Shown: positions 1-8,724 of the stretch, piece by piece | Position numbering within the stretch: position 1 is the stretch's first letter | Layout of the letters: every line of letters starts with the position of its first letter | Origin: an uncultured Acetatifactor sp. | GTDB lineage: Bacteria > Bacillota > Clostridia > Lachnospirales > Lachnospiraceae | Direction: 5' to 3' | DNA length: 34,074 nt | Assembly: GCA_910585665.1 (NCBI GenBank) | Contig: CAJUFI010000049.1 | Coordinates: 1-34,074 of the forward strand | Notes under the pieces: model-generated | What the model was told of the DNA's origin: nothing | Seen by the model: the letters and a program-made list of their open reading frames with translations, nothing else | The model's database searches: none | Position numbers and translations under genes: made by a program

Positions 1-54
1 AAATAATATATGATATGCTTCTCTTTTTTAACAGCTCAATTAGCCCCAGCTTTG

Positions 55-852
55 TTACGGCTGATACCCCAGGTCTTCACAGGCCTGTGCCGCCGCAAGG
101 CACAGATTCCTCACGCTTCCCGTGACCACGGTTTCTACATTGTCCAGCTCCCTGGGCGTCTCTTCCCTTAACAGCGCCATCGCCCGGTCGCTGAGCCGGA
201 GCCCGTACTTTTCTATAACCGCCAGAGCCTGCTCACAGGTGCTGCTGTCGGGATATGCGGGGCCGGAAGCGATCATGTCAAGCGGGTCTCCCAATATATC
301 GCTCAGTACGATACTGTACACCCTTGCAGGGGCGCATATCTTCGCGAACCGTCCGCCTTTTACGGCGGAGAGCCTCTTGCGTATGATGTTCATCTCCGTG
401 ATGTCCGCCCCGCAGGCCAGGAGCTGTGCCGTTATATCAGAAAGCTCCTCTTCGGAAGTCGGGGGCTTTTCGAAAAGGGCAGAGCCTCCTCCTGACAACA
501 GGAAGATAACTGTGTCTTCTCTTTTTAAGCCGCTCACCAAATCCAGGGCCGCCTGGGTGCCTCTGAAGGAATTCCCGTCCGGCACGGGATGTCCTGCCTC
601 AAAGCACCGGACCTTTGGTATATCGCCTTTTACATGCCCATATTTCGTCACGCATATCCCTGCCTGCAGCCTGTCCCCCAGAATAGCAGCTGCCGTCCCG
701 GCCATCTGCCATGCCGCCTTTCCTGCCGCCACCAGGTATATCCTGCCCTCATGGAAACATTTTCCCGCCAGGGCCTGCGCCACCGCCTCATCCGGCATCA
801 CTCTCCGCAACGCCTCTTTTATGATTATGTCAGCATCTTTTCTCAAATCCAT
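55..852 (-). pseudogene. Glycerate 2-kinase (MOFRL/DUF4147 family), 3'-truncated
   Basis: The first 265 residues match the N-terminal part of the type-2 glycerate kinase family (GckA/TtuD/GLYCTK), which phosphorylates D-glycerate. Visible motifs are the glycine-rich LLSGGGSALFE loop near residue 120, MNIIRKRLSAVKGG, and the SDILGDPLDMIASGP segment. Full family members run about 410-450 residues and end in a MOFRL domain. Here the frame stops right after LGYQP, and the last 54 bases before the window edge do not continue the family in any frame, so the C-terminal domain is lost. The start chosen is the ATG at 852 (MDLRKDAD) behind GGGGTGG; a start at 879 with a weaker site is possible. It lies downstream of the antiporter on the same strand. 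The truncated protein is probably inactive. Confidence 0.75.
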
Positions 853-950
853 GGCCCACCCCATCCTAACCAGACTCATCAAAGAGAACTGCTTATCTCT
901 ATGGTAACATGGGCAATCCCATAAGGCAATAGATATCTCCGCACACGGTT

Positions 951-1928
951 TTACCGCATAATCGCAAATGCCATATCTGCCGCATATAGCAAAAGCATGA
1001 TAGCCCCTTCTGTCCGGTTGATGTCCTTTCCTTTCAGCGAGAACAGATATGCCACAATACTGATTCCGATCAATATGGCCATGTCATAGACGGAGGCCCC
1101 ATTGACCCCGATGGGATGGATCGCGGAGGAGATGCCAAGTATCATTAAGATGTTGAATATGTTGGAGCCGACTACATTTCCCACCGCAAGCCCTGTCTCT
1201 CCTTTCCTGGCGGCAACCACGGATGTGACCAGCTCCGGCAGGGAGGTGCCCACGGCCACGATCGTAAGCCCTATCAATGTTTCGGACATCCCAAAGGTTC
1301 TCGCCACGGCCCTGGCGCCATATACCACTGCCTGACCGCCTCCGATGATCAAAGCCAGGCCGGCCGAAATAAGCGCGGCGCACTTCCAGAGCGGAACCTT
1401 TTCTCCGGCCTCCTCGCCGCCTGCCCTTTTCCTCGCATCTGCTATGAGATAGACGGTATAACCCGAAAAGATGAGGAATAGAACGACACCTGTGACCCTG
1501 CTCACGCTGCCCACGATATCGTTCATCCCGAATCGCGGAAGCGCTCCCTGAAGCAGGGCCCTCGCGCCGGACATCAATAGCAGCAGCACCGTGGCCGCAA
1601 TGGAAACGGGGATGTCTCTCTTTAGAATCGCCTTATCTACCGGCACCGGGTGGATGACCGCACAGACTCCCAGCACGCCCAGCAGGTTAAATATGTTGGA
1701 GCCCACCACATTGCTCAGCGCGATCTCATTCGAGCCCTGCAGCGCTGCCGAGATGCTTACCGCAAGTTCAGGAGCGCTTGTACCCATTGCCACGATTGTG
1801 AGGCCTATGATGACCTTGGAAATCTTAAAGTTTCCCGCAAGGGCCGAGCTCCCGTCCACAAACAGGTCGGCTCCCTTTATCAGGGCGGCAAATCCCGCCG
1901 CAAGCAGCAACATGTGTAATACTATCAT
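951..1928 (-). CDS. Calcium/sodium antiporter, CaCA family (YrbG-like)
   Basis: This 325-residue integral membrane protein has the CaCA internal duplication. The first alpha repeat is GLTIVAMGTSAPEL and the second is GLTIVAVGTSLPEL. Each is followed by NVVGSNIFN, the ion-binding segment of YrbG/NCX exchangers. About ten hydrophobic segments are visible, and a hydrophilic loop (DARKRAGGEEAGEK) separates the halves. Length and architecture are normal. The start at 1928 is chosen because GGAGGAG lies just upstream; a longer frame to 1970 would translate the ribosome binding site. The gene sits behind a promoter, a yybP-ykoY aptamer and a terminator hairpin, which points to Mn2+-responsive control and possibly Mn2+ or Ca2+ export. 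The exact substrate cannot be read from sequence. Confidence 0.92.
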   Translation of the reverse strand: MIVLHMLLLAAGFAALIKGADLFVDGSSALAGNFKISKVIIGLTIVAMGTSAPELAVSISAALQGSNEIALSNVVGSNIFNLLGVLGVCAVIHPVPVDKAILKRDIPVSIAATVLLLLMSGARALLQGALPRFGMNDIVGSVSRVTGVVLFLIFSGYTVYLIADARKRAGGEEAGEKVPLWKCAALISAGLALIIGGGQAVVYGARAVARTFGMSETLIGLTIVAVGTSLPELVTSVVAARKGETGLAVGNVVGSNIFNILMILGISSAIHPIGVNGASVYDMAILIGISIVAYLFSLKGKDINRTEGAIMLLLYAADMAFAIMR

Positions 1929-1968
1929 CTCTTCTCCTCCATTGATGTTATTTGGGTTCGCCGGAAGC

Positions 1969-2019
1969 AAAAAGCGAGGCTCTCATTGCATGTAAAATGC
2001 AATAAAAGTCTCGCTTTTT
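1969..2019 (-). terminator. Riboswitch expression-platform terminator
   Basis: On the minus strand AAAAAGCGAG pairs with CTCGCTTTTT about 30 bases later. An inner arm (ATTGCAT/ATGCAAT) extends the stem, and a T-run follows. It lies between the aptamer and the antiporter ribosome binding site, so it fits transcriptional attenuation. The upstream side starts immediately after the aptamer 3' strand, which allows a choice between aptamer closure and terminator. Confidence 0.75.
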
Positions 2020-2106
2020 ATAATATGCTCCGGAGGGTCATCCCCTCGTATTGACGAAACACATTACGCAGCGCCTGTTTCACCGCGCAAGCTACTCCCT
2101 AATATT
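2015..2106 (-). ncRNA. yybP-ykoY manganese riboswitch aptamer
   Basis: The minus-strand RNA carries the two conserved parts of the yybP-ykoY class. One is GGGAGUAGC (2092-2099 and next base). The other is GUCAAUACG followed by a G-rich/C-rich hairpin and CUCCGGAGCAU (about 2026-2055). The order and spacing match known yybP-ykoY RNAs, whose L1 and L3 loops dock to bind Mn2+. Members of this class control Mn2+ exporters, TerC, P-type ATPases and Ca2+/cation antiporters. The call is by eye from consensus, not from a covariance model. Confidence 0.85.
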
Positions 2107-2109
2107 GTC

Positions 2110-2138
2110 AATATACTAAATCATCGCCGGTTTGTCAA
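2110..2138 (-). promoter_or_regulatory. Sigma-A promoter of the antiporter riboswitch transcript
   Basis: On the minus strand a perfect -35 TTGACA (2133-2138) is followed by a 17-bp spacer and TATATT (2110-2115). The predicted start near 2103 places the first bases at the beginning of the yybP-ykoY aptamer. Confidence 0.8.
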
Positions 2139-2201
2139 GACCGAATATCGGCATCCGGTCGGCGTAAATATACCCGTAATATGCCACATTCCTTTTTAAA
2201 G

Positions 2202-3797
2202 TTATCCGTACATAAGATTTCTTTCAATGAGGCAGCTGTGAGCCTTCTTCTTTGCGTCGTAACTGATGCCTGCCATGACCACCTCGCCGCCGAATCCCTC
2301 CAATACTGCCGGATAATTTCTTTCTTTGATTTGCCGGATAGCTCCCTCAGATGACTTATTCCATTTCAGCTCCACCACCAGTGCCGGGAGCATGGAATTC
2401 CGTTTTGGCAGGTACACCACATCTGCAATCCCCTTTCCGGATGGAAGCTCCTCCACCTTCAGATACTGGTCTATCGCAGCGATATAGGCAAACTTAATGA
2501 CATATCTCAACGCCTGTTCGTTGTTGTAGAACGTAGGGGCATATTGTGTGTCACGTATCTCTTCTATGGCTTTCGCCACTGCCTCTCCCTCGCCCGCAAT
2601 CGTATCCTCCAGGAGCTTCCGGGAACGGCTGATCAGTTCCATCCATTTCCTGTTTGCATTCGTACCGTTCAATATTTTCCGAAATTCTCCCCTCACCTCT
2701 TCGTTGGGGATGCGCACCGTGCCGTCTTCCTCATTCCACGTCAGGTACCCCAGATGTATCAGCAGCGTCAGCACATCGTTGCGGCTCCTGAACGTTTCAA
2801 AATCATTCTCAAAGCTTTCCGTGTCAACCTCTATCTCTTCCCCGGAAATCAGCCGGGAGACAACCTCCTGCAATCCTTCAAAATCCATGTTGATGTACGT
2901 CATCAGCGATTCCGCCGCCGAGGTCTTCTGCCAGTAGGAACGGCACTTCTGATCCTGCATGGCGCACATCACGGAATAAGGATTATAAATGGCTCCATGC
3001 CCGGGAAAATCATAGCCGTCATACCATTGCCTGACTTCTTCAAAATCCATCCCATGTCTTCCGCACAATAACCGGACTTCACTTTCCGTAAAACCGGTGA
3101 ATTCCACAAACCGGCCAGGGTTCAGAATGGTATATTCTTTGAAATCCGAGATAGCCGACTGGGAACCATCCTTTTTGACGGGCAGGATTCCCGTCATATA
3201 GGCCGCCGCCACCACATTGGGCGTAAAATTATTATTCTTGAACCATCCCCGGAGCAAATTCAAATATGCCGACTGAATCTCCCCATCCCCCTTCGCCTCC
3301 CGGATCAGGGCATCCCACTCGTCGATGATGAATACAAATTCTCTGCCTGTTTCTTCCACACAGCGTGACAAATTCTCCATGAGGCTTTCCCCCGCAGGCA
3401 ACTCCGGGAACATGTCCTTCAGCTCTTTATGGACAGCTTCCACGATTCTTTCGGGTACATCCGCCAACGGTTTCCTCTGCCTCTTTGCCTCGGAAATAAA
3501 ACCGGTAATATCAAGATTGATTACATGATACTGGTTCAGATGTGTCAGATACCCCGGAGTCCGTGCAACCTCCCTGTCGTCAAAAAGCCCACGAGAATCG
3601 CAGGAACAATCGTAGTATGCGCAAAGCATCTTCGTCGCGTAAGATTTGCCAAAGCGCCTTGGCCTGCTGATACACAGAAGCATTTCAGATGTCCCTATGG
3701 TCTTATTGATCAATGCAATCATGCCGGTTTTATCCACATATTCTGACTGTAAGATTTTCTGGAATCCCTTATTTCCCGGATTCAAATATGTTCCCAT
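2202..3797 (-). CDS. AAA-ATPase-like / PD-(D/E)XK nuclease superfamily protein
   Basis: This 531-residue protein has the two-domain layout of the AAA-ATPase-like (PF09820) plus C-terminal PD-(D/E)XK (PF08011) family common in Bacteroidetes and Clostridia. The N-terminus contains YVDKTGMIALIN, and the P-loop-like RPRRFGKSY lies near residue 50. A Walker-B-like FIIDEWDALI is near residue 155. The C-terminal nuclease region contains KGIADVVYLPKR and ALVVELKWNK, a D...ELK active-site pattern. The start at 3797 follows GGAGGTGG with seven bases of spacing. The cellular role of the family is not established; it is often multicopy and mobile. A dead paralogue lies at 8280-8642. Confidence 0.85.
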   Translation of the reverse strand: MGTYLNPGNKGFQKILQSEYVDKTGMIALINKTIGTSEMLLCISRPRRFGKSYATKMLCAYYDCSCDSRGLFDDREVARTPGYLTHLNQYHVINLDITGFISEAKRQRKPLADVPERIVEAVHKELKDMFPELPAGESLMENLSRCVEETGREFVFIIDEWDALIREAKGDGEIQSAYLNLLRGWFKNNNFTPNVVAAAYMTGILPVKKDGSQSAISDFKEYTILNPGRFVEFTGFTESEVRLLCGRHGMDFEEVRQWYDGYDFPGHGAIYNPYSVMCAMQDQKCRSYWQKTSAAESLMTYINMDFEGLQEVVSRLISGEEIEVDTESFENDFETFRSRNDVLTLLIHLGYLTWNEEDGTVRIPNEEVRGEFRKILNGTNANRKWMELISRSRKLLEDTIAGEGEAVAKAIEEIRDTQYAPTFYNNEQALRYVIKFAYIAAIDQYLKVEELPSGKGIADVVYLPKRNSMLPALVVELKWNKSSEGAIRQIKERNYPAVLEGFGGEVVMAGISYDAKKKAHSCLIERNLMYG

Positions 3798-3959
3798 TGA
3801 AGCCACCTCCATCCTATAAGCGAAAGTACATCCATGCCCTTTCCTACAGTTTATGTCCCGGCAGGTGAAAAGTCAATGCAATCTTTGGCAATCCACTCCC
3901 GACTCCGCAAACCCATTCTCTCCCTGCCAGTCAGTCTCTCTCCGTCTTCTGGAAATTCG

Positions 3960-4328
3960 TCAGGGAACGTCAATCCAAAACGCCGGTACGTAGCATTCTT
4001 TATATTCATGGCTGCCAGGATAATCCACTAACAAATACTGTTTTAATTTTTCATTGCTTTCAAAGCAGATTACTTTGTCCATAGGGATTTCACTAAACCA
4101 CCCTTCCCCATATCGATTCCGAGGCCCTCCAAGGCCGCATGGCCGATGATGTCCGTGAACGTGGCACCACCAGGTAAAACCTGTAATTGTTATACCCAGC
4201 TCATCCATACAGTCAATAAATTCACCGATATTTTGCATAGGACAGATCATGTCTATATATCCATTTCCAACGGGTTGTATTTGAAGTTTTTCCATAATTC
4301 TGTCAATTGCTGTTTTATCAAAATCCAT
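3960..4328 (-). CDS. Hypothetical protein, 122 aa, Trp/His/Gly-rich core
   Basis: I do not recognise the family. The protein is soluble and acidic, with no signal peptide or membrane segment. The N-terminal half (IDRIMEKLQ, IGEFIDCMDELGI) looks like an alpha/beta fold. The centre is unusual: GFTWWCHVHGHHRPCGLGG has clustered Cys and His residues that could bind a metal or form a loop. The C-terminus ends in AFWIDVP. The start is the ATG at 4328 with GGGAAGG eight bases upstream; a GTG three codons earlier is weaker. A membrane-protein fragment ends 27 bases upstream on the same strand. Possible small metal-binding or immunity-like protein; function unknown. Confidence 0.65.
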   Translation of the reverse strand: MDFDKTAIDRIMEKLQIQPVGNGYIDMICPMQNIGEFIDCMDELGITITGFTWWCHVHGHHRPCGLGGPRNRYGEGWFSEIPMDKVICFESNEKLKQYLLVDYPGSHEYKECYVPAFWIDVP

Positions 4329-4354
4329 AGGAGGCACCTTCCCAATTCTCTATA

Positions 4355-4484
4355 CTATTTTCGAATCAATTTTTCTGCCTGCAAAAACAATCGCGGGAAC
4401 GAGCAGAACCATACCGCCCATGGTGGTTCTTTTAATCCAATACCGTTCTTCCCACAGGGCATTACGTACTCCGATAGGGGAAAA
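4355..4484 (-). pseudogene. C-terminal fragment of a small membrane protein
   Basis: One minus-strand frame encodes about 43 coherent residues without a good start: GVRNALWEERYWIKRTT, then a hydrophobic helix MVLLVPAIVFAG and a basic end. The look is that of a last transmembrane segment with a cytoplasmic tail, vaguely SdpI-like, but assignment is not possible. Upstream sequence goes out of frame, so it is probably a remnant. Confidence 0.35.
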
Positions 4485-4553
4485 AGAGGGGAAAAGCCTG
4501 TAACAAATCCCCCCTTGATTGCTCACGGTTTACTTAATCGAATCCTCAATCTT

Positions 4554-5441
4554 TCAATTTTTCTTAACAGGAATCCATAACTCACAGAACAGACCGCTCT
4601 CCCCGTTGTCAAAATAGATTTCATAGTCTGTATCATCCGTTTGCATATAACCTGTCTGGGGAACAAATTCATTGAAAAACTTTGTCCATGTTTCGCCCAA
4701 ACAGTTACCATCAGGACCAAAACATTTAAACACAGCGTAATTGACAGGTTCTGTTATCCATATTGAATAGCCGTTCTTAATAAACCGTTCCAATTCTTTT
4801 TGGTCGGTATCCTCATTTAGCACGATACCAATCCCGTAATTGAAATGCGTTTCGCTGTCTTTGAGCGGACTACACAAACCGTACAAATCCCTTTTCCCTT
4901 CCGGTCTGAGTGCCTGCATAGGCCCAATCAGATTTTTTTCATAGCATTCTGTCCAGAAATCAGAAATGCTATGATCATTGTCATCGCCACTGATCTCATT
5001 TGGAAAAGCTCTCACCAACGCAAGAAACTTTTGATGCTCTTTGTGTTCCATTCTGTAATCCATAATGCTTCCACCCTCCAATGTGATTTTTATTACAAGG
5101 GGATTGAACAGATGAAGCTTTGTACCTTCTTGTTTTGCCTGTCTTGGGGTTGAGCCATGAAATCGTGAAAACGCTTTAGAAAAACTTTCCGGGGACTCAT
5201 AACCATACTTATAGGCAACATCAATCACCGATATATCAGTTGTCTGAAGTTCCTGGGCCGCTAATGTAAGACGCCTGTTTCTGATATATTCATTAGCTGT
5301 CATTCCGGCGATAAAACTGAATATCCGATGAAAATTGTAGTTCGACATATTTACGCTTTTTGCAACATCAGCATAATTTATGTTTTCATAAATATGTTCC
5401 TCCATATAGCAAATGGCCTGCTGAATAAGTTGTATCGACAC
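4554..5441 (-). CDS. AraC-family regulator with GyrI-like effector domain
   Basis: This 295-residue protein has two N-terminal helix-turn-helix motifs of the AraC/XylS type (residues about 5-100: NYADVAKSVNMSNYNFHRIF and DVAYKYGYESPESFSKAFSRF). A C-terminal GyrI-like/AraC_E_bind small-molecule domain follows and ends in the typical CELWIPVKKN. This layout (Rob/SoxS-like DNA binding plus effector pocket) usually responds to hydrophobic or cationic compounds. The start is taken as the GTG at 5441, ten bases after GGAGG; the TTG at 5450 would abut the ribosome binding site. No adjacent intact efflux gene is visible, only an ABC-ATPase remnant upstream. Target genes are unknown. Confidence 0.88.
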   Translation of the reverse strand: MSIQLIQQAICYMEEHIYENINYADVAKSVNMSNYNFHRIFSFIAGMTANEYIRNRRLTLAAQELQTTDISVIDVAYKYGYESPESFSKAFSRFHGSTPRQAKQEGTKLHLFNPLVIKITLEGGSIMDYRMEHKEHQKFLALVRAFPNEISGDDNDHSISDFWTECYEKNLIGPMQALRPEGKRDLYGLCSPLKDSETHFNYGIGIVLNEDTDQKELERFIKNGYSIWITEPVNYAVFKCFGPDGNCLGETWTKFFNEFVPQTGYMQTDDTDYEIYFDNGESGLFCELWIPVKKN

Positions 5442-5715
5442 TTTGCTCAATCCTCCTTGTATGCACTAATTATAGTTGATTATATTTAAAAATTCCTATT
5501 CGTGTTTGCACAAATTTGTCCCGAAAATCCCATTTACTATTATAGCGTAAAGAATTGATTTTTTCTATATAATCAGATAGATAGTCTGTAGAGCAGTCTG
5601 TTACGCACAACTGAATAAGAAAAACTTTCCCTTGTAACTTACTCATAAGAGCAAAAACAAGAAAGTTGGCAGTTCCATATCCGAATCAATTGAACTGTGT
5701 TCGCATGGATTGTAT

Positions 5716-5877
5716 TCAGGCCCTCTCTTGCAGCCTCAAAGTCCTGGCATCTTTCGGAATCCATTCCCGTCTGTGGGTCACGAATAATATGCAGCAGTTC
5801 AGATTGCATAGCTCCTGTAGTGCGCGCTCTATCTCGGGAATAGCTGCGTTGTCCAGGGACGCATTTCCATGAAAGAT
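5716..5877 (-). pseudogene. ABC-transporter ATPase, C-terminal remnant
   Basis: In a frame that lacks a start, the minus strand reads ASLDNAAIPEIERALQEL and then CILFVTHRREWIP, ending in RLQERA and a stop. ASLD matches the D-loop and FVTH the H-loop (switch histidine) of ABC ATPases, in the correct spacing. Walker A, signature and Walker B regions are absent. The overlapping 92-residue frame (5639-5917), which has an ATG and AAGGGG, appears to be a fusion of an unrelated start with this remnant read out of frame. Confidence 0.55.
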
Positions 5878-6045
5878 GCTGCAAAAAGGCGTAATTCTTG
5901 TAAAAGTAAGATTTCATTGTTCCATACCCCTTATGTTATATTTTTTGCACCAGTTCGTTCTTTGTATATTGTATCAGGCTTTTTTATGCCAAATGTTTTT
6001 TCCAACAAAACAGCACCCTCCTGCTATAGCCGATTCCTCTTGTAA

Positions 6046-7008
6046 TTAATCTCTACTTCTTTTTCCTCTGCTCAGATTGAATTCTTCCTCTGCTAATTCA
6101 ATACGTTGCTGAATCTGTTCCTCTGTAGGCAGCAGCTTCTTAATCTCCTCTATTTTAATATTATCATAAGATGCAACCCCCATCGGTGTCTGGATTCCCT
6201 GAAATGCCCACTGTACTTCGGTCTGATCCTTATCTTTGCAAATCAGTAATCCAATTGTAGGATTTTCATCTGGAGTCCGAATAAGATCATTCACTGCATT
6301 TACATAAAAATTCAATTTTCCAGCAAATTCTGGCTCAAAAGAAACGGCTTTCAGTTCAACCACTACATAACATTTAAGACGGATATGATAAAACAACATA
6401 TCGATCTTACGAGTTTTTCCTGAAACTACAATTTCCTTCTGTCTCCCGATAAATGCGAAGCCTGTCCCAAGCTCCAACAGAAATCTTGTAATGTTTTGTT
6501 CCAAAGCATCTTCCAATGCTGTTTCATCATACCCTCTAGGCAAAGAAATAAAGCTGAAATCGTAGGTGTCTTTTACAATTTCCTTTGCAATCTTTCCCTG
6601 CATTCCTGGAAGTTTTTCATCAAAATTTGTATTTGCCCTTCCTACCTTATGATATAAATCAGCTTTTATACAATCAATTAGGGCATTTCTACTCCACTCT
6701 TCTTCGATTGTTTTCTGAAGGTAAAATAACGCCTCCTCCACAGATTTGCATTTTGTGACAATTTCCACATGGTGACGCCACGGCACAAAACCGAAAAAAG
6801 CGGGAAATACCATTTCTGCACCAACTTGGTGCAGTTTTTCCCCTCTATCATCTTCTTTGATTTCTGCACCAATCTGCTGCAGTTTTATACTGTCAAAATT
6901 GAATTTATTATCTATTGCTTGAATAAGGTCATCAGAGTCTTCCGCTAATGCATAAAAAGAATACCATTTTTTCATATTCCAAAGATTCCTAGCCGAAAAA
7001 CCTTTCAC
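6046..7008 (-). pseudogene. YhcG/DUF1016 PD-(D/E)XK nuclease, 5'-truncated
   Basis: The sequence matches the DUF1016 (YhcG) family from the internal motif FPEVKGFSARNLWNMKKWY, which normally lies about 70-80 residues into the protein, to the end. The nuclease domain near residues 190-235 has KIDMLFYH and YVVVELKA, the D...ELK active-site signature. YhcG proteins occur alone or with restriction and mobile loci. The true N-terminal domain is absent: homology stops just upstream of 7008 and an in-frame TAG follows near 7053. Only a GTG could start this 320-residue frame, with no good ribosome binding site. The lost end abuts the aldehyde dehydrogenase stop, so a deletion or insertion joined the two. 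Confidence 0.75.
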
Positions 7009-7074
7009 TTCTGGAAATTGGATTTTACAATGAAAGCTTCTTTTCTTTAAGAGGATAGCCTAAATCCCAGGCTG

Positions 7075-8292
7075 TCATTTCAGGAACATGCGGATCAGTC
7101 TGTCTTTTTTCCCGTTATAGGGCTGGTAGCGCAAAGGCATGTCGATCCAGCCGTATTTTTTCAGGACGTTTTTCTCATGGGTAAAGGTCTCGAAGATCTT
7201 TCGCCCATGATAGGAGCCCATTCCGCTGTTCCCCACGCCCCCGAAGCCCATCCGGGAAGTGGCCAGATGCATGATGGTGTCATTCACGCAGCCGCCTCCA
7301 AAGGAAACCGTTTCCAGGAATCGTTTTTCCGTATTTTTATTCCCTGTAAACAGATAGGCCGCCAGCGGCTTCTCCCTCCCCCGCACAAAGTCAAAGGCCT
7401 GCCCGATTTCATCAAAGGTAAGCACCGGCAGGATGGGCCCGAAAATCTCCTCCTGCATCACGGCATCCTCCCCGGTCACATTGTCCATCACTGCAGGCGC
7501 AATCCGCAGTCTCTCCGTATCCGCCTCGCCTCCGTATATAAGCTTTTCCGGATTCATCAGCCCCTGCAGCCTGTCGAAATGCTTCCGGTTGACGATTTTC
7601 CCATAATTCCCATTCTCCAGCGGCTTCTCCCCGTACATCCGCTTCACCGTCCGAATGAACTGCTCCAGGAAGGCCTCTTTCACGCTGCCCTCAATCAACA
7701 GATAATCCGGCGCCACACAGGTCTGGCCGCAATTCAGATATTTTCCGAAAGCGATTCTGGCTGCCGCCAGCTTCAAATCCGCCGTCCTGTCCACGATGCA
7801 GGGGCTCTTCCCGCCCAGCTCCAGTGTCACCGGCGTCAGGTGGGCAGCCGCCTTTTCCATCACCAGCTTTCCCACCGTCACGCCGCCGGTGAAGAAGATA
7901 TAGTCGAACCGCTCCTCCAGCAGGGCGCTGTTCTCCGCCCGGCCCCCTTCCACTACGGCCACATACTCCTGCGGAAAGACTTCCTGCACCAGCTCCCGGA
8001 TAGCGGCCGAAGTGGCCGGAGAGTAGGCGGATGGCTTAAGCACACAGCAGTTCCCCGCCGCGATGGCTCCGATCATGGGCTCCACGCATAGCAGGAAAGG
8101 GTAGTTCCAGGGGGACATCACCAATACACAGCCGTAAAGCTCCCGCAGGGAAAAGCTCCTGCCGTGGAAATTGGTCAGATCCGTGCCCCGATATTTAAGC
8201 CTGGCCCATCTCTTCAGATGCTTCCTCTGATAGGAAAGCTCGCTTAAGGTAAGCCCCACCTCACACATGTAGGATGTAAATTGCATCAGCAA
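7075..8292 (-). pseudogene. Aldehyde dehydrogenase, 5'-truncated
   Basis: The frame is an NAD(P)-dependent class-3-like aldehyde dehydrogenase. MSPWNYPF, ELGGKSPCIVD (general-base Glu) and NCGQTCVAPDY (catalytic Cys) are all present, as is the C-terminal membrane-associating type tail. Full proteins are about 455-460 residues. Here homology starts at YMCEVGLTLSEL, so the first 55-65 residues are missing. They are replaced by an out-of-frame piece of the AAA/PD-(D/E)XK remnant at 8280. No ribosome binding site precedes the possible starts (8286-8292). The catalytic core is intact, so activity cannot be excluded, but a pseudogene is more likely. Confidence 0.8.
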
Positions 8293-8642
8293 TCATATTG
8301 GGCACATTCGAAAGCGGTATGTCCATTCTCGTAGCATCGGAGATAAAGCCGGTGATATCCAGATTAATCACATGATACTGGTTCAGATGCGTAAGATACC
8401 CCTGCCTCCCTGCTATCTCCTTGTCGTCAAAGACCACGGGAATCGCAGGAGCAGTCATAGTATGCACACAGCATTTTCGCTGCATAGGACTTGCCAAAGC
8501 GCCTTGGCCTGCTGATACAGGTCAACATTCCCATTGTCCCTATGGTCTGATTGATCAGTGCAATCAAGCCTGTCTTATCCAAATATTCCGACTGTAAGAT
8601 TTTCCGGAACCCTTCGTTTCCCGGACTCAAATATGTTCCAAT
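8280..8642 (-). pseudogene. Dead 5' fragment of the AAA-ATPase/PD-(D/E)XK gene
   Basis: The sequence is a close paralogue of the first 115 or so codons of the gene at 2202-3797 (GTYLSPGNEGFRKILQ, RPRRFGKSY, CAYYDCSCDSRG, LTHLNQYHVINLDITGFIS). Three defects are visible. The start ATG has become ATT at 8640-8642. A two-base loss after DSRGL shifts the frame. Homology ends near 8280, where the aldehyde dehydrogenase begins. The GGTGG of the original ribosome binding site is still recognisable. Confidence 0.85.
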
Positions 8643-8724
8643 AAAACCACCCCATACAAACGCCTTTTTGTTCAGGTTATGCCCCCACCTGCCAAAAGTC
8701 AATAGTCTCTGGCAGACCATTGTG

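Noticed and set aside
122..907. Long plus-strand open frame opposite the glycerate kinase
   Set aside because: It is the antisense shadow of a recognised family; no ribosome binding site and no plausible protein features.
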